A DNA stretch of 64,000 bases. Origin: Polynucleobacter sp. UK-Gri1-W3 (lineage in GTDB: Bacteria; Pseudomonadota; Gammaproteobacteria; Burkholderiales; Burkholderiaceae). Each line of letters opens with the position of its first letter. Positions within the stretch are counted from its first letter, which is position 1. Location: positions 62,001 through 126,000 of the forward strand of contig NZ_JACVQA010000008.1 of NCBI RefSeq assembly GCF_018881595.1, read 5' to 3'. Positions 1-8,426 of this stretch are shown here, piece after piece. The translations under genes and the position numbers were made by a program. The notes below the pieces were generated by a model. It was given only the letters and a program-made list of their open reading frames with translations. It did no database searches and was not told the origin of the DNA.

Positions 1-73
1 CAATGCCATAGGCGATGGAGCGGTTGGAGAGGAGGCCGGTAATGAGGATTTTTTTGCCGGTGAGAAAGCCCAT
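1..73 (-). CDS. fabI: Enoyl-ACP reductase FabI, N-terminus only
   Basis: The minus strand from an ATG at 73-71 reads MGFLTGKKILITGLLSNRSI and then AYGI before leaving the window. This is the typical opening of FabI, the NADH-dependent enoyl-ACP reductase of fatty-acid elongation, with the start of the Rossmann nucleotide-binding loop (ITGLLSNRSIAYGI). Only 24 codons are present, so the call rests on the conserved N-terminus. It is transcribed divergently from the yej genes. Confidence 0.85.
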   Translation of the reverse strand, partial: MGFLTGKKILITGLLSNRSIAYGI

Positions 74-123
74 GATGTGTCCTTTACTTCAAATATGATT
101 AGCTATCTACAATTGTTGCATAT

Positions 124-1992
124 ATGCCTACCCTCAAGCTCATTCGACAAATTGCCTATTTCTTGCTGCTAGCCCTGCTAGCTGGGCTTGGACCCAATAC
201 AGCTATGGCGGGGCAGGGAATTGCTCAGTACGGTAAGCCCAAGTATCCCGAGGGTTTTGCCCATTTTGACTACGTCAATCCCAGCGCCCCCCGTGGTGGA
301 ACCCTGGTCTTGCCAAATCCAGGACAAAGAACCAGTTTTGATAAGTTCAATCCGTATACCTTGCGGGGCGTGACTGCACCTGGGATAGATTTGATGTTTG
401 AATCTTTGGCCGAAGGAAGTGCAGATGAGGTTTCTAGTATTTACGGTTTATTGGCGGATGACATTGAAGTTGCTAAAGACCGTAAGTCAGTCACATTTCA
501 TATTCGCTCGGAAGCAAAGTTTTCAGATGGCAGTCCAGTCTTGGCTGCAGACGTAAAGCATAGTTTTGATACCTTGATGAGCGGTCTTGCACATCCTCGT
601 TACAAAACGACTTTTGCAGATGTGAAACAAGCCGTTGTTATCTCTGATCGAGTAGTACGGTTCGACTTTATAAATAACAATACTGAATTACCGATCATGG
701 TCGGCACCTTACCCATTTTTTCTCGTAACTGGGGAAAGCGTCCTGACGGTACGATGGTTGCTTTTGACAAGCTCGCCTTTGAGGCGCCGATTGGAAGTGG
801 CCCTTACTTAATCGAGTCTTTTAAGGCTGGCAAATCGATTACCTATAAGAAAAATCCGCAGTACTGGGTTGATCAACTTAGCAAGCCCCTGAATGTGAGG
901 GTGGGCTTTTATAATTTTGATCGCGTCTTATACAAACTGTATAGCGATGATGCTGTGAGGCTGGAGGCCTTTAAAGCCGGGGAGTTTGATGCTTTAGTTG
1001 AGTATCGAGCTAAGATTTGGGCTAAAGGTTACGTGGGCTCTAAATTTGATAACGGTACACTTTTAAAGAAGGCCTTTGTTAATCACAATGGCGCTGGCAT
1101 GCAGGGCTTTGCCATGAATGTGCGCAAACCTACATTGCAAGACCCACGCGTTCGCCAAGCATTGGGATTGGCGCTGGATTTTGAATGGCTCAATCGCCAA
1201 ATATTTTTTGATCAGTATGGCCGCATTAATAGCTTCTTTACAAATAGCGATCTAAGCGCGAACTACGATGGTCCACGCAAACCTACTGAAGCAGAATTGA
1301 AATTGCTTAGACCATTGAAGGCTAAATATCCACAGTGGGTACCGGATGCCGTTTTTGGTCCAATGCCTGCACCACCTTCAACGAACTCGCCGGGCAGTCT
1401 TCGTCAAAATCTCCGTCAGGCTCGTGAATTGCTAATGCATGCAGGTTGGCAGTATCGTGATGGCGCCCTTCGGAATGAAAAGGGCGAGCCGTTTCGAATT
1501 GAAATGGTGGAGAACGGTGGATTTTTCTTGAGAGTTCTTTCTGCTTATGGTCGAAATTTGGAAAAGTTAGGCATCCAACTCGATATTCGTACCAGTGACT
1601 TTGCTTTGTATCAAAAGCGTATGGACGAGTATGACTTTGACATGACAACTACTCGTTTTCCGGATTCACAAAATCCAGGAAATGAATTGTGGGACCGATT
1701 TGGCAGTCAAGCAGCCAAAACAAAGGGCTCGGACAACATCATTGGCATACAGTCGCCAGTCGTAGATGCTTTAATAGAAGAGATTACGAAAGCACAGAAT
1801 CGCGAAGAGTTACGTGCAGCATGTAGAGCGCTAGATCGGATTCTTTGGAATAGTTATTACGTCGTTCCCCAGTGGTACAACCCAACGCATCGTATTGCCT
1901 TCCGCACTGAAATGCGCTACCCAGAACCTCCGCTGTATTACCAGGCTGAACCTTGGATCATGCAAAACTGGTGGAAAGAAGAGGCTAAATAA
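124..1992 (+). CDS. yejA: Peptide ABC transporter periplasmic binding protein, YejA type
   Basis: A 622-residue extracellular solute-binding protein of family 5. A signal peptide (hydrophobic residues about 10-25, cleavage near AMA-GQG) targets it to the periplasm. The body has the features of the YejA branch: an early SAPRGG segment, the FHIRSEAKFSDGSPVLAADV stretch of the SBP_bac_5 fold, and a C-terminal QWYNPTHRIAFR region. Its stop overlaps the next start (TAATG) and two permeases and a double ATPase follow, so the four genes form one oligopeptide importer. In E. coli YejABEF takes up peptides including microcin C; the substrate here is unknown. Confidence 0.9.
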   Translation: MPTLKLIRQIAYFLLLALLAGLGPNTAMAGQGIAQYGKPKYPEGFAHFDYVNPSAPRGGTLVLPNPGQRTSFDKFNPYTLRGVTAPGIDLMFESLAEGSADEVSSIYGLLADDIEVAKDRKSVTFHIRSEAKFSDGSPVLAADVKHSFDTLMSGLAHPRYKTTFADVKQAVVISDRVVRFDFINNNTELPIMVGTLPIFSRNWGKRPDGTMVAFDKLAFEAPIGSGPYLIESFKAGKSITYKKNPQYWVDQLSKPLNVRVGFYNFDRVLYKLYSDDAVRLEAFKAGEFDALVEYRAKIWAKGYVGSKFDNGTLLKKAFVNHNGAGMQGFAMNVRKPTLQDPRVRQALGLALDFEWLNRQIFFDQYGRINSFFTNSDLSANYDGPRKPTEAELKLLRPLKAKYPQWVPDAVFGPMPAPPSTNSPGSLRQNLRQARELLMHAGWQYRDGALRNEKGEPFRIEMVENGGFFLRVLSAYGRNLEKLGIQLDIRTSDFALYQKRMDEYDFDMTTTRFPDSQNPGNELWDRFGSQAAKTKGSDNIIGIQSPVVDALIEEITKAQNREELRAACRALDRILWNSYYVVPQWYNPTHRIAFRTEMRYPEPPLYYQAEPWIMQNWWKEEAK

Positions 1993-3068
1993 TGCAAGGA
2001 AATATGCGCGCCTATATCTTTAAGCGTTTGCTGTTGATGATTCCTACTTTGTTAGGTGTGCTCACTTTAACTTTTGCGGTAGTGCAATTTGTTCCGGGTG
2101 GCCCAGTTGAGCAAATGATATTAGAGCTCAAAGGCAAGGGCGATGCAGCGGTTGGAGGATCGGAATCTTCTGGTTCAGGGGCAACTTATCGTGGGCGTCA
2201 AGGTATCGATGCACAGCGCCTGGAAGAGGTAAAGGCCTTATACGGATTTGATAAGCCACCACTCGAGCGTTATTTCATGATGTTGGGTCGCTTCGCAAGA
2301 TTTGACTTGGGACAAAGCTATTACCAGCACGAAAGCGTTTGGAGTTTAGTGGTCTCTAAATTACCAGTCTCTATCAGCATCGGACTCTGGACCTTCTTTA
2401 TTACCTATTTAGTTTCGATTCCCTTGGGTATCGCCAAAGCAGTACGCGATGGTTCACGTTTTGATGCCATTACCAGCAGCATGATTCTGGTTGGTTATGC
2501 CATTCCGGGATTTGTATTGGGGGTCTTATTGCTCGTTCTCTTTGGCGGCGGCAGTTTCTTGCAGTTATTTCCGCTGCGAGGGCTTACTTCGGACAACTGG
2601 AGTGATCTGAGTTTGATTGGCAAAGTCATGGATTATTTGTGGCATTTGGTGCTACCGATTACCGCATCTGTTCTGGGTAGCTTTGCCGTTGTCACCATGT
2701 TGACTAAGAATTCTTTCCTAGAAGAGATTCGCAAGCAGTATGTATTGACTGCGCGCGCAAAAGGACTCACTGAAAAACAAGTGCTCTGGAAACACGTATT
2801 CCGAAATGCGCTCTTGCCGCTAGTAACAGGTTTCCCAGCAGCATTTATTGGGGCATTTTTTACAGGTTCATTGTTGATCGAGACGCTATTCTCATTGGAC
2901 GGACTTGGTTTGCTCTCATACGAATCTGTAATGAGGCGTGACTATCCTGTAGTGTTCGGTACCTTATATTTATTTACTCTTATTGGCTTATTCACCAAGC
3001 TCATTTCTGATCTTTGCTATGTATATGTAGACCCACGCATTCAGTTTGGCGCGGGAGGGGGCTCATGA
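1992..3068 (+). CDS. yejB: Peptide ABC transporter permease, YejB type
   Basis: A 358-residue inner-membrane permease of the DppB/OppB family. An N-terminal transmembrane helix (RLLLMIPTLLGVLTLTFAVV) is followed by a periplasmic insert with a Gly/Ser-rich stretch around residues 50-65, typical of YejB, and five further membrane segments. The ATPase-contact loop (EAA-like) is seen around LTARAKGLTEKQVLWKHVFRNA. The start codon shares a base with the yejA stop. An internal ATG four codons downstream (MRAYIFKR) is an alternative start. Confidence 0.9.
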   Translation: MQGNMRAYIFKRLLLMIPTLLGVLTLTFAVVQFVPGGPVEQMILELKGKGDAAVGGSESSGSGATYRGRQGIDAQRLEEVKALYGFDKPPLERYFMMLGRFARFDLGQSYYQHESVWSLVVSKLPVSISIGLWTFFITYLVSIPLGIAKAVRDGSRFDAITSSMILVGYAIPGFVLGVLLLVLFGGGSFLQLFPLRGLTSDNWSDLSLIGKVMDYLWHLVLPITASVLGSFAVVTMLTKNSFLEEIRKQYVLTARAKGLTEKQVLWKHVFRNALLPLVTGFPAAFIGAFFTGSLLIETLFSLDGLGLLSYESVMRRDYPVVFGTLYLFTLIGLFTKLISDLCYVYVDPRIQFGAGGGS

Positions 3069-4090
3069 GTCGTTGGCTGCGCTTTAAAAATAGTCGCATG
3101 GGTTATGCGAGCCTTTGGATCTTCATGGTGCTATTTGGCCTATCGATGTGTGCCGAGCTGATCGCGAATGACAAGCCCTTAGTAGTTCGCTATGAGGGCC
3201 ATTTCTATTTTCCAATTGTGAAGAGTCAGCCTGAAACTGTTTTTGGCGGAGATTTTGCAACACCAACAGACTTTTTGGATCCGGATATTCACCGAAACAT
3301 TACCAGCAACGGTAATTGGGCGATCTATCCGCCGATTCACTATAGCTATGAGACGCTGAACTACTTTTCTCAGGTGCCCAATCCTGCACCACCTTCTTGG
3401 GAGAACTGGTTAGGTACTGATGATCGTGGGCGCGATGTATTGGCTCGACTGATCTATGGCTTTCGCTTATCTATTCTTTTTGGCCTTGCCCTAACTATCG
3501 TTGGCGTGAGTGTGGGCATTATTACTGGGTCTTTAATGGGATTCTTTGGCGGTAAGTTTGACCTGATCTCCCAACGCTTGATTGAAATCTGGTCGGCAAT
3601 GCCCGAGTTGTACTTACTCATTATTTTTGCTTCGATCTTTAATCCTAGCGTCTCTTTATTAATTATCTTATTGGCAGCATTTGGTTGGATGGGGTTATCG
3701 GATTACGTGCGCGCAGAATTTTTCCGTAATCGTGCTTTGGAATATGTGCGCGCAGCCCGAGCGCTTGGTTTGACAAACATGCAGATTATGTGGCGTCACA
3801 TTCTGCCCAATAGTTTGACACCAGTAATTACCTTTTTGCCGTTTCGCATGAGTGCCGCCATATTGTCTTTGACCAGCTTGGACTTTTTAGGATTGGGAGT
3901 TCCTCCAGGAACCCCAAGCTTGGGCGAGCTGCTCTCTCAGGGTAAGAGCAATCTCGATGCTTGGTGGATTTCCTTATCCACCTTTGTAGTCTTGGTTGTA
4001 ACTCTGCTGCTGTTGACCTTTATGGGGGAAGCATTACGTAATGCATTTGACTCGCGCAAAGCTGGCTTGATGAGTGGAGGGCGCTCATGA
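3065..4090 (+). CDS. yejE: Peptide ABC transporter permease, YejE type
   Basis: A 341-residue DppC/OppC-type permease. I place the start at the ATG at 3065, which overlaps the yejB stop (ATGA) and begins MSRWLRFKNSRMGYASLWIF; a longer frame from 3014 lies inside yejB and is unlikely. A first membrane segment and a long periplasmic loop precede the NWLGTDDRGRDVLARLIYGF signature of the family and five more helices. The EAA-type loop is at VRAARALGLTNMQIMWRHI. It pairs with YejB to form the channel. Confidence 0.9.
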   Translation: MSRWLRFKNSRMGYASLWIFMVLFGLSMCAELIANDKPLVVRYEGHFYFPIVKSQPETVFGGDFATPTDFLDPDIHRNITSNGNWAIYPPIHYSYETLNYFSQVPNPAPPSWENWLGTDDRGRDVLARLIYGFRLSILFGLALTIVGVSVGIITGSLMGFFGGKFDLISQRLIEIWSAMPELYLLIIFASIFNPSVSLLIILLAAFGWMGLSDYVRAEFFRNRALEYVRAARALGLTNMQIMWRHILPNSLTPVITFLPFRMSAAILSLTSLDFLGLGVPPGTPSLGELLSQGKSNLDAWWISLSTFVVLVVTLLLLTFMGEALRNAFDSRKAGLMSGGRS

Positions 4091-5748
4091 GCGAAGCTTC
4101 AAATCAAAAACAGCCCTTGTTACGCTATGAAGATTTATGCATTTCATTTGGATCGGGTCGGCGAGAAAAGTTCGCAGTCAACCATTTGGATTTGGATATC
4201 GGCATCGGTGAGCGTGTTGCTTTGGTCGGCGAGTCAGGTTCTGGTAAGACGCTAACTGCTTTGGCACCCTTACGACTCGAGCCTGAGGGCGCCAAAGTTT
4301 CCGGAAAGATTCTGTGGAATAAAAAAGATGGGAAGGGCGCTGTAGATTTGCTCTCCATGCCTTTGCAAGATATTCGGGAAATTCGTGGTCGTGAAATTGC
4401 GATGGTGTTTCAGGAGCCAATGACAGCTCTTAACCCATTGTTTACTGTTGGCAATCAAATTATTGAGGCGGTACAAATCTATCAACCCTTGATTTCTAAG
4501 GCGGACTCGATTGATGCTGCGATTGACTTGCTTAGAAAGACCGGAATTCCTGAGCCTGAGCGCCGCTTTCATTCTTATCCACATCAGCTATCTGGCGGTC
4601 AAAGGCAGCGCGCCATGATTGCGATGGCCTTGGCATGTAAACCACGGCTATTGATTGCGGATGAACCGACTACCGCCTTAGATGTGAGTTTGCGTTTGCA
4701 AATTTTGGATTTACTCAAAGAGCTCCAAGAAGAATCCAAGGATCATGGAGGAATGGGAATACTCCTGATTACGCATGACCTTAATATGGTGAAACATTTT
4801 GCACAGCGTGTTGCAGTATTGAATCAAGGCAATCTGATGGAATCTGGCCCCACTAAGCAAGTATTTGAGCATCCAGAAGATCCCTATACCCGCGCTTTGG
4901 TCAATAGTGAGCCAGTGCGTGACTTAGCTCCACTCATGCCTCTTGCCCCAGTGCTCTTAAAAACAGAAGAGCTATCGGTTGCTTATCCAAGCTCAAGGTC
5001 CGTCTCTTGGTTTAAAAAAGCGCCATCACATAAAGTTCTAAAAAAAGTGGGCTTTGGATTGAAGCAAGGGCAGACCATTGGTGTTATTGGGGAGTCCGGC
5101 TCTGGTAAGACAACACTGGGTATGGCGGTACTTGGTTTATTGGGCGACTCTGCAGCTGAAGTGACTGGTAGTGTGGATGTGCTGGGTAATGAATGGCAAA
5201 AACTGAAACCCATTGAACGACGCGCGATGCGTTCTAGCTTGCAAGTTATTTTTCAAGATCCCTTTGGTTCGCTGTCACCCCGTATGAATGTCTTGCAGAT
5301 TGTTTCTGAAGGTTTGGATGTGCACTTTCCTGGGCTGTCTGCTGCAGAGCGCGAGACTCGCGTAGTAGACATGCTCAAAGAAGTTGGCCTCGATCGCTCA
5401 GCTTTACTGCGTTATCCCCATGAGTTTTCTGGCGGACAACGACAACGTATCGCAATTGCCCGCGCTCTTATCTTGCGTCCACAAATTTTGGTTTTAGATG
5501 AGCCGACCTCTGCATTGGATGTATCCATTCAAAAGCAGGTGCTTGCTTTACTGACCGAGCTGCAGAAAAAGTACAACTTAGCGTATCTGATGATCAGTCA
5601 TGATTTGGCAGTGATTCGGGCCATGTCTCATGAGGTAATGGTTCTCAAAGAAGGTAAGGTTGTGGAATTTGGCGACACCGAAACCCTTATTAAGCATCCC
5701 CGTCAGGTCTATACCAAAGAGCTTTTTGCTGCTGCTGAGCTGACCTAG
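4087..5748 (+). CDS. yejF: Peptide ABC transporter double ATPase, YejF type
   Basis: A 553-residue cytoplasmic ATPase with two complete ABC domains in one chain. Domain 1 has Walker A GESGSGKT (about residue 50), signature LSGGQRQR and Walker B LLIADEP. Domain 2 repeats these with GESGSGKT, FSGGQRQR and ILVLDEP (about residues 340-480). The fused arrangement is diagnostic of YejF/GsiA-like transporters. Its ATG overlaps the yejE stop, so the four yej genes are translationally coupled throughout. Confidence 0.92.
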   Translation: MSEASNQKQPLLRYEDLCISFGSGRREKFAVNHLDLDIGIGERVALVGESGSGKTLTALAPLRLEPEGAKVSGKILWNKKDGKGAVDLLSMPLQDIREIRGREIAMVFQEPMTALNPLFTVGNQIIEAVQIYQPLISKADSIDAAIDLLRKTGIPEPERRFHSYPHQLSGGQRQRAMIAMALACKPRLLIADEPTTALDVSLRLQILDLLKELQEESKDHGGMGILLITHDLNMVKHFAQRVAVLNQGNLMESGPTKQVFEHPEDPYTRALVNSEPVRDLAPLMPLAPVLLKTEELSVAYPSSRSVSWFKKAPSHKVLKKVGFGLKQGQTIGVIGESGSGKTTLGMAVLGLLGDSAAEVTGSVDVLGNEWQKLKPIERRAMRSSLQVIFQDPFGSLSPRMNVLQIVSEGLDVHFPGLSAAERETRVVDMLKEVGLDRSALLRYPHEFSGGQRQRIAIARALILRPQILVLDEPTSALDVSIQKQVLALLTELQKKYNLAYLMISHDLAVIRAMSHEVMVLKEGKVVEFGDTETLIKHPRQVYTKELFAAAELT

Positions 5749-5761
5749 AGAAGAGCAAAAA

Positions 5762-5776
5762 CCCATCTCAGATGGG
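5762..5776. terminator. Short hairpin after yejF
   Basis: A perfect inverted repeat, CCCATCTCAGATGGG, lies 13 bases after the yejF stop. On the plus strand it lacks a following T run. On the minus strand it is followed by five T. It may end yejF transcription weakly, or stop antisense transcription from the right. Confidence 0.35.
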
Positions 5777-5812
5777 CTAAATTGGTGCATTTGCCCCTAT
5801 TTAAAGCAAAAT

Positions 5813-5828
5813 TATGTTTATAAACATA
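5813..5828. promoter_or_regulatory. 16-bp palindrome upstream of the NlpC/P60-like gene
   Basis: TATGTTTATAAACATA is a perfect 16-bp palindrome about 57 bases upstream of the start at 5886. Size and position fit a dimeric-regulator operator. The regulator is not identifiable from the sequence. Confidence 0.3.
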
Positions 5829-5885
5829 GACTTATACATATAGTGAAGGCTTGGTTAATTAGGGGTTCTTTGTTAAACTGAACAG

Positions 5886-6533
5886 ATGTCATTGAAAAAA
5901 GCATTGCTTTTAAAACTACTAGGCCTGACTTTAGGAGTCATCGTCTCTGTATCTGCTTATGCGGCCGATCCGGTCGTTGAGGCATCTGCTGAAGCCGTAG
6001 TTCCTAAAGAGAGCATGTTCCAGGCTGGGCGTTCTTACATTGCTCGCGTATCAGATCGTTTGGCAGACACCGTTACCGGCAAATCTGAAGAGTTAATTAA
6101 CCGCGCTATGGAAGTCATTGGCGTGCGTTATCGCTGGGATACAGAATTACCGCAATCCGGATTAGATGGCAGTAGTTTTGTTGGCTATGTATTTAAAGAT
6201 AAGCTTGGATTTTTATTGCCACGTAAATCCACTCAAATGAGTCGTGTTGGCAAACCAATTACCCGTGAAGAATTACAACCAGGTGATCTCGTATTCTTCA
6301 ACACGATGCGTCTGACTTTTTCTCATGTTGGAATCTATGTAGGTGATAACAAGTTCATTCATTCTCCCTCTAAAGGTACGAATGTTCGAGTGGATGATCT
6401 CGGTAGTCTTTATTGGGATAAACGTTTTGATGGCGCACGTCGCTTAGATGGCAGTGATAACCTGAACGACTCGGAGCGTCAAGAGCTCCTCAATGAAGTA
6501 AACAATCTCAAACGTAAGTCACGCAGCCTTTAA
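5886..6533 (+). CDS. NlpC/P60-fold secreted protein without catalytic cysteine
   Basis: A 215-residue protein with a signal peptide (to about AYA-ADP, residue 26) and a C-terminal NlpC/P60 domain (about residues 73-185). The family normally cuts cell-wall peptides with a Cys-His-His triad. The fold is recognisable from GVRYRW, LPRKSTQMSRVG, LQPGDLVFF, SHVGIYVGDNKFIHSPS and the final GARRL. The catalytic DCSGF motif reads DGSSF here (Gly95 at the Cys position) and the whole protein contains no cysteine, although the His of SHVGIY is kept. It is therefore probably not a cysteine peptidase; it could be a binding or scaffolding pseudo-enzyme. A charged tail (NDSERQELLNEVNNLKRKSR) ends the protein. 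Confidence 0.75.
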   Translation: MSLKKALLLKLLGLTLGVIVSVSAYAADPVVEASAEAVVPKESMFQAGRSYIARVSDRLADTVTGKSEELINRAMEVIGVRYRWDTELPQSGLDGSSFVGYVFKDKLGFLLPRKSTQMSRVGKPITREELQPGDLVFFNTMRLTFSHVGIYVGDNKFIHSPSKGTNVRVDDLGSLYWDKRFDGARRLDGSDNLNDSERQELLNEVNNLKRKSRSL

Positions 6534-6536
6534 ATA

Positions 6537-6552
6537 AAGGCTCTTTAGCCTT
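6537..6552. terminator. Weak convergent hairpin
   Basis: A 6-bp stem AAGGCT/AGCCTT with a CTTT loop lies between two convergent genes. No strong T run follows on either strand, so it is only a weak bidirectional terminator candidate. Confidence 0.3.
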
Positions 6553-6559
6553 ATGGCTG

Positions 6560-7483
6560 CTAGCCCTTCAGCTTTTCTTTAATCAGCCCCATTTGCTCTT
6601 GTGCAGCGAGTTCGCCAGCAAGAATGGCGGCATTCCTGGATTTGAAATCACCACTACCCATTTGCTTTAATTGCGGCTGAATCACTATGTCCGCGCTTTT
6701 GAGTTCGTATTGGTTGATGCTTCGCTGCATGATTGAAATGGTCTGCTGCAGAACGCCCAGGGTTCCACTGGCATCTTGATGAACGGGTTCAGATGAGATG
6801 TTGACTGCAATCACTAAAGTTGCACCCATTTGTCTTGCATAACTAACGGGAACTGGCGCTACTAAGCCGCCATCCAAATATTCTTTGCCGCTAATCACTG
6901 CCGGCTGAAATACACCTGGCACGCTGCAGGATGCACGAACGGCTAAGCCGGTGTTTCCTGTTCTAAATAAAACCCCTTTGCCTGACTGCAATTCAGTAGC
7001 GACAATTCCCAAAGGGATGCGCATTTGTTCAATAGTTTTATTTTGTACTTCTCGGTTAACCATGTTTTGCAGTGCATCACCCTTAATCAGCCCACCAAAT
7101 CGTCCGGCAAAAGGGAGTCCCCAGTCCGCAATTGTGGCCTCATCCAGATTTAGGGCTAGGCGGTTTAGGTCATTACCTGTTGCGCCTGAGGCCAGTAAGG
7201 TAGCAATAACGCTACCAGCACTACTGCCAACAACGATATCGGGCCTAATGCCCTGGGCTTCCAGAGCCTTAATGACACCTATATGGGCAAAACCTCTGGC
7301 TGCGCCTGCACCTAAAACCAATCCAACCACTGGTTTCTTGCTACTAATCATGCTGCAAGAGCTCAGGCCGGCACCCCCAAGAAGGGCGCTCATGCTAATT
7401 CCGAGGCCCAGGAGTCTACGGCGCCCTATAGATTCTGGAGCGCTAGACGGGGCTAAGGGGGATGTTGTGGAATTCTTGTGCAT
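6560..7483 (-). CDS. Patatin-like phospholipase, lipoprotein-like (RssA type)
   Basis: A 307-residue patatin-like hydrolase. The oxyanion-hole motif GLVLGAGAARGFAHIGVIKA, the nucleophile elbow GSSAG and the Asp of YLDGGLVAPVPV make the Ser-Asp dyad complete. The N-terminus has a twin-arginine-like segment (SIGRRRLLGLG) and then a lipobox-like GLSSC, which suggests export and lipid anchoring; whether export is Tat or Sec is inference. The substrate, phospholipid or other acyl ester, cannot be told. It converges with the NlpC-like gene. Confidence 0.8.
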   Translation of the reverse strand: MHKNSTTSPLAPSSAPESIGRRRLLGLGISMSALLGGAGLSSCSMISSKKPVVGLVLGAGAARGFAHIGVIKALEAQGIRPDIVVGSSAGSVIATLLASGATGNDLNRLALNLDEATIADWGLPFAGRFGGLIKGDALQNMVNREVQNKTIEQMRIPLGIVATELQSGKGVLFRTGNTGLAVRASCSVPGVFQPAVISGKEYLDGGLVAPVPVSYARQMGATLVIAVNISSEPVHQDASGTLGVLQQTISIMQRSINQYELKSADIVIQPQLKQMGSGDFKSRNAAILAGELAAQEQMGLIKEKLKG

Positions 7484-7507
7484 GTAGCTATTGTATTAAG
7501 CCTACCT

Positions 7508-7670
7508 TATAATGGTTGAAAGGTGAACGAAAAGGACTTCGTTTCAGCGCGGTCATATCCCAATAAGAACTGATGAGATGGATTGTCCGTAGTCGCTAGA
7601 GAACACCAAAACCCATTACTGAATACATTTTTAAAGCCTAATCAGGATTACTCCTGGTAGCCCGAATTTT
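7508..7670 (+). promoter_or_regulatory. Promoter -10 and about 150-base leader of scpB
   Basis: A consensus TATAAT box at 7508-7513 has no good -35 at normal spacing. If used, it would give a leader of about 150 bases before the scpB ATG at 7671. The leader holds no ORF I trust and matches no RNA family I know. Confidence 0.4.
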
Positions 7671-8420
7671 ATGGACGATCACAATAAGCGCGTAATTGAA
7701 ACAGCCCTCCTGTGCGCACAGGAACCACTCACTGTTGCTGATTTGTCTCGCTTATTTGTAGAAGACATCACTACTGCTGATATCGAGGAAGCATTAATCG
7801 AAATTCAGCGCACTTGGGATGACAAGGGTATGGAGTTGGTGCATATCGCTACCGGCTGGCGTTTTCAGAGTCGCCTTTCGATGCGTGAATATCTTGATCG
7901 CCTGACTCCAGAAAAGCCACCAAAGTATTCACGTGCTGTGATGGAGACATTAGCCATCATTGCCTATCGTCAACCAGTCACTCGTGGTGAGATCGAGGAA
8001 ATTCGCGGTGTTGCAGTGAGTAGTAACGTGATGAAGCAGTTAGAAGACCGTGGCTGGGTAGAGGTGATTGGCCACAAGGAAACAATTGGTCGCCCAGGTT
8101 TATATGCAACCACAAAGCAGTTCTTAGATGATTTAAGTCTGACAAATTTACAAAGCCTACCAATTTTGGAAGATGCTGCACCAATGGCTGCTGCAGCGCA
8201 ATTAGGCCAAGCAGTGATGGAGTTTGATCCATCTGCCACAGTCGAGACAGTCATCATCGAGGCTGATGCAAAAGAAGTAAGTGAGACCGATGCTGAAGTA
8301 GTAGAAATAGTTATTGAAGAAATTGAAGAAACTGAAGAAACGACTATTGAAATTACTGAAGATGGAACAATTGAAGAGGTTACCCCTGAGTCTGAAAATA
8401 ATCCAGACGAAACAAAATAA
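7671..8420 (+). CDS. scpB: Segregation and condensation protein B
   Basis: A 249-residue ScpB, the small winged-helix partner of the SMC-ScpA condensin-like complex that organises the chromosome. The N-terminal two-thirds carry the ScpB signatures [27 protein letters not shown] and [21 protein letters not shown]. After residue 185 there is a very acidic tail rich in Glu, Ile and Thr ([17 protein letters not shown]), which is extra to the conserved fold and probably disordered. rluB follows after six bases. Confidence 0.92.
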   Translation: MDDHNKRVIETALLCAQEPLTVADLSRLFVEDITTADIEEALIEIQRTWDDKGMELVHIATGWRFQSRLSMREYLDRLTPEKPPKYSRAVMETLAIIAYRQPVTRGEIEEIRGVAVSSNVMKQLEDRGWVEVIGHKETIGRPGLYATTKQFLDDLSLTNLQSLPILEDAAPMAAAAQLGQAVMEFDPSATVETVIIEADAKEVSETDAEVVEIVIEEIEETEETTIEITEDGTIEEVTPESENNPDETK

Positions 8421-8426
8421 TAATTA

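Noticed and set aside
3014-3064. Longer start of the YejE permease
   Set aside because: The extra codons lie inside yejB in another frame; the ATG at 3065 with ATGA overlap is the normal arrangement.
6951-7487. Long plus-strand ORF opposite the patatin gene
   Set aside because: It is a shadow of a clear patatin coding region, with no ribosome site and no family features.
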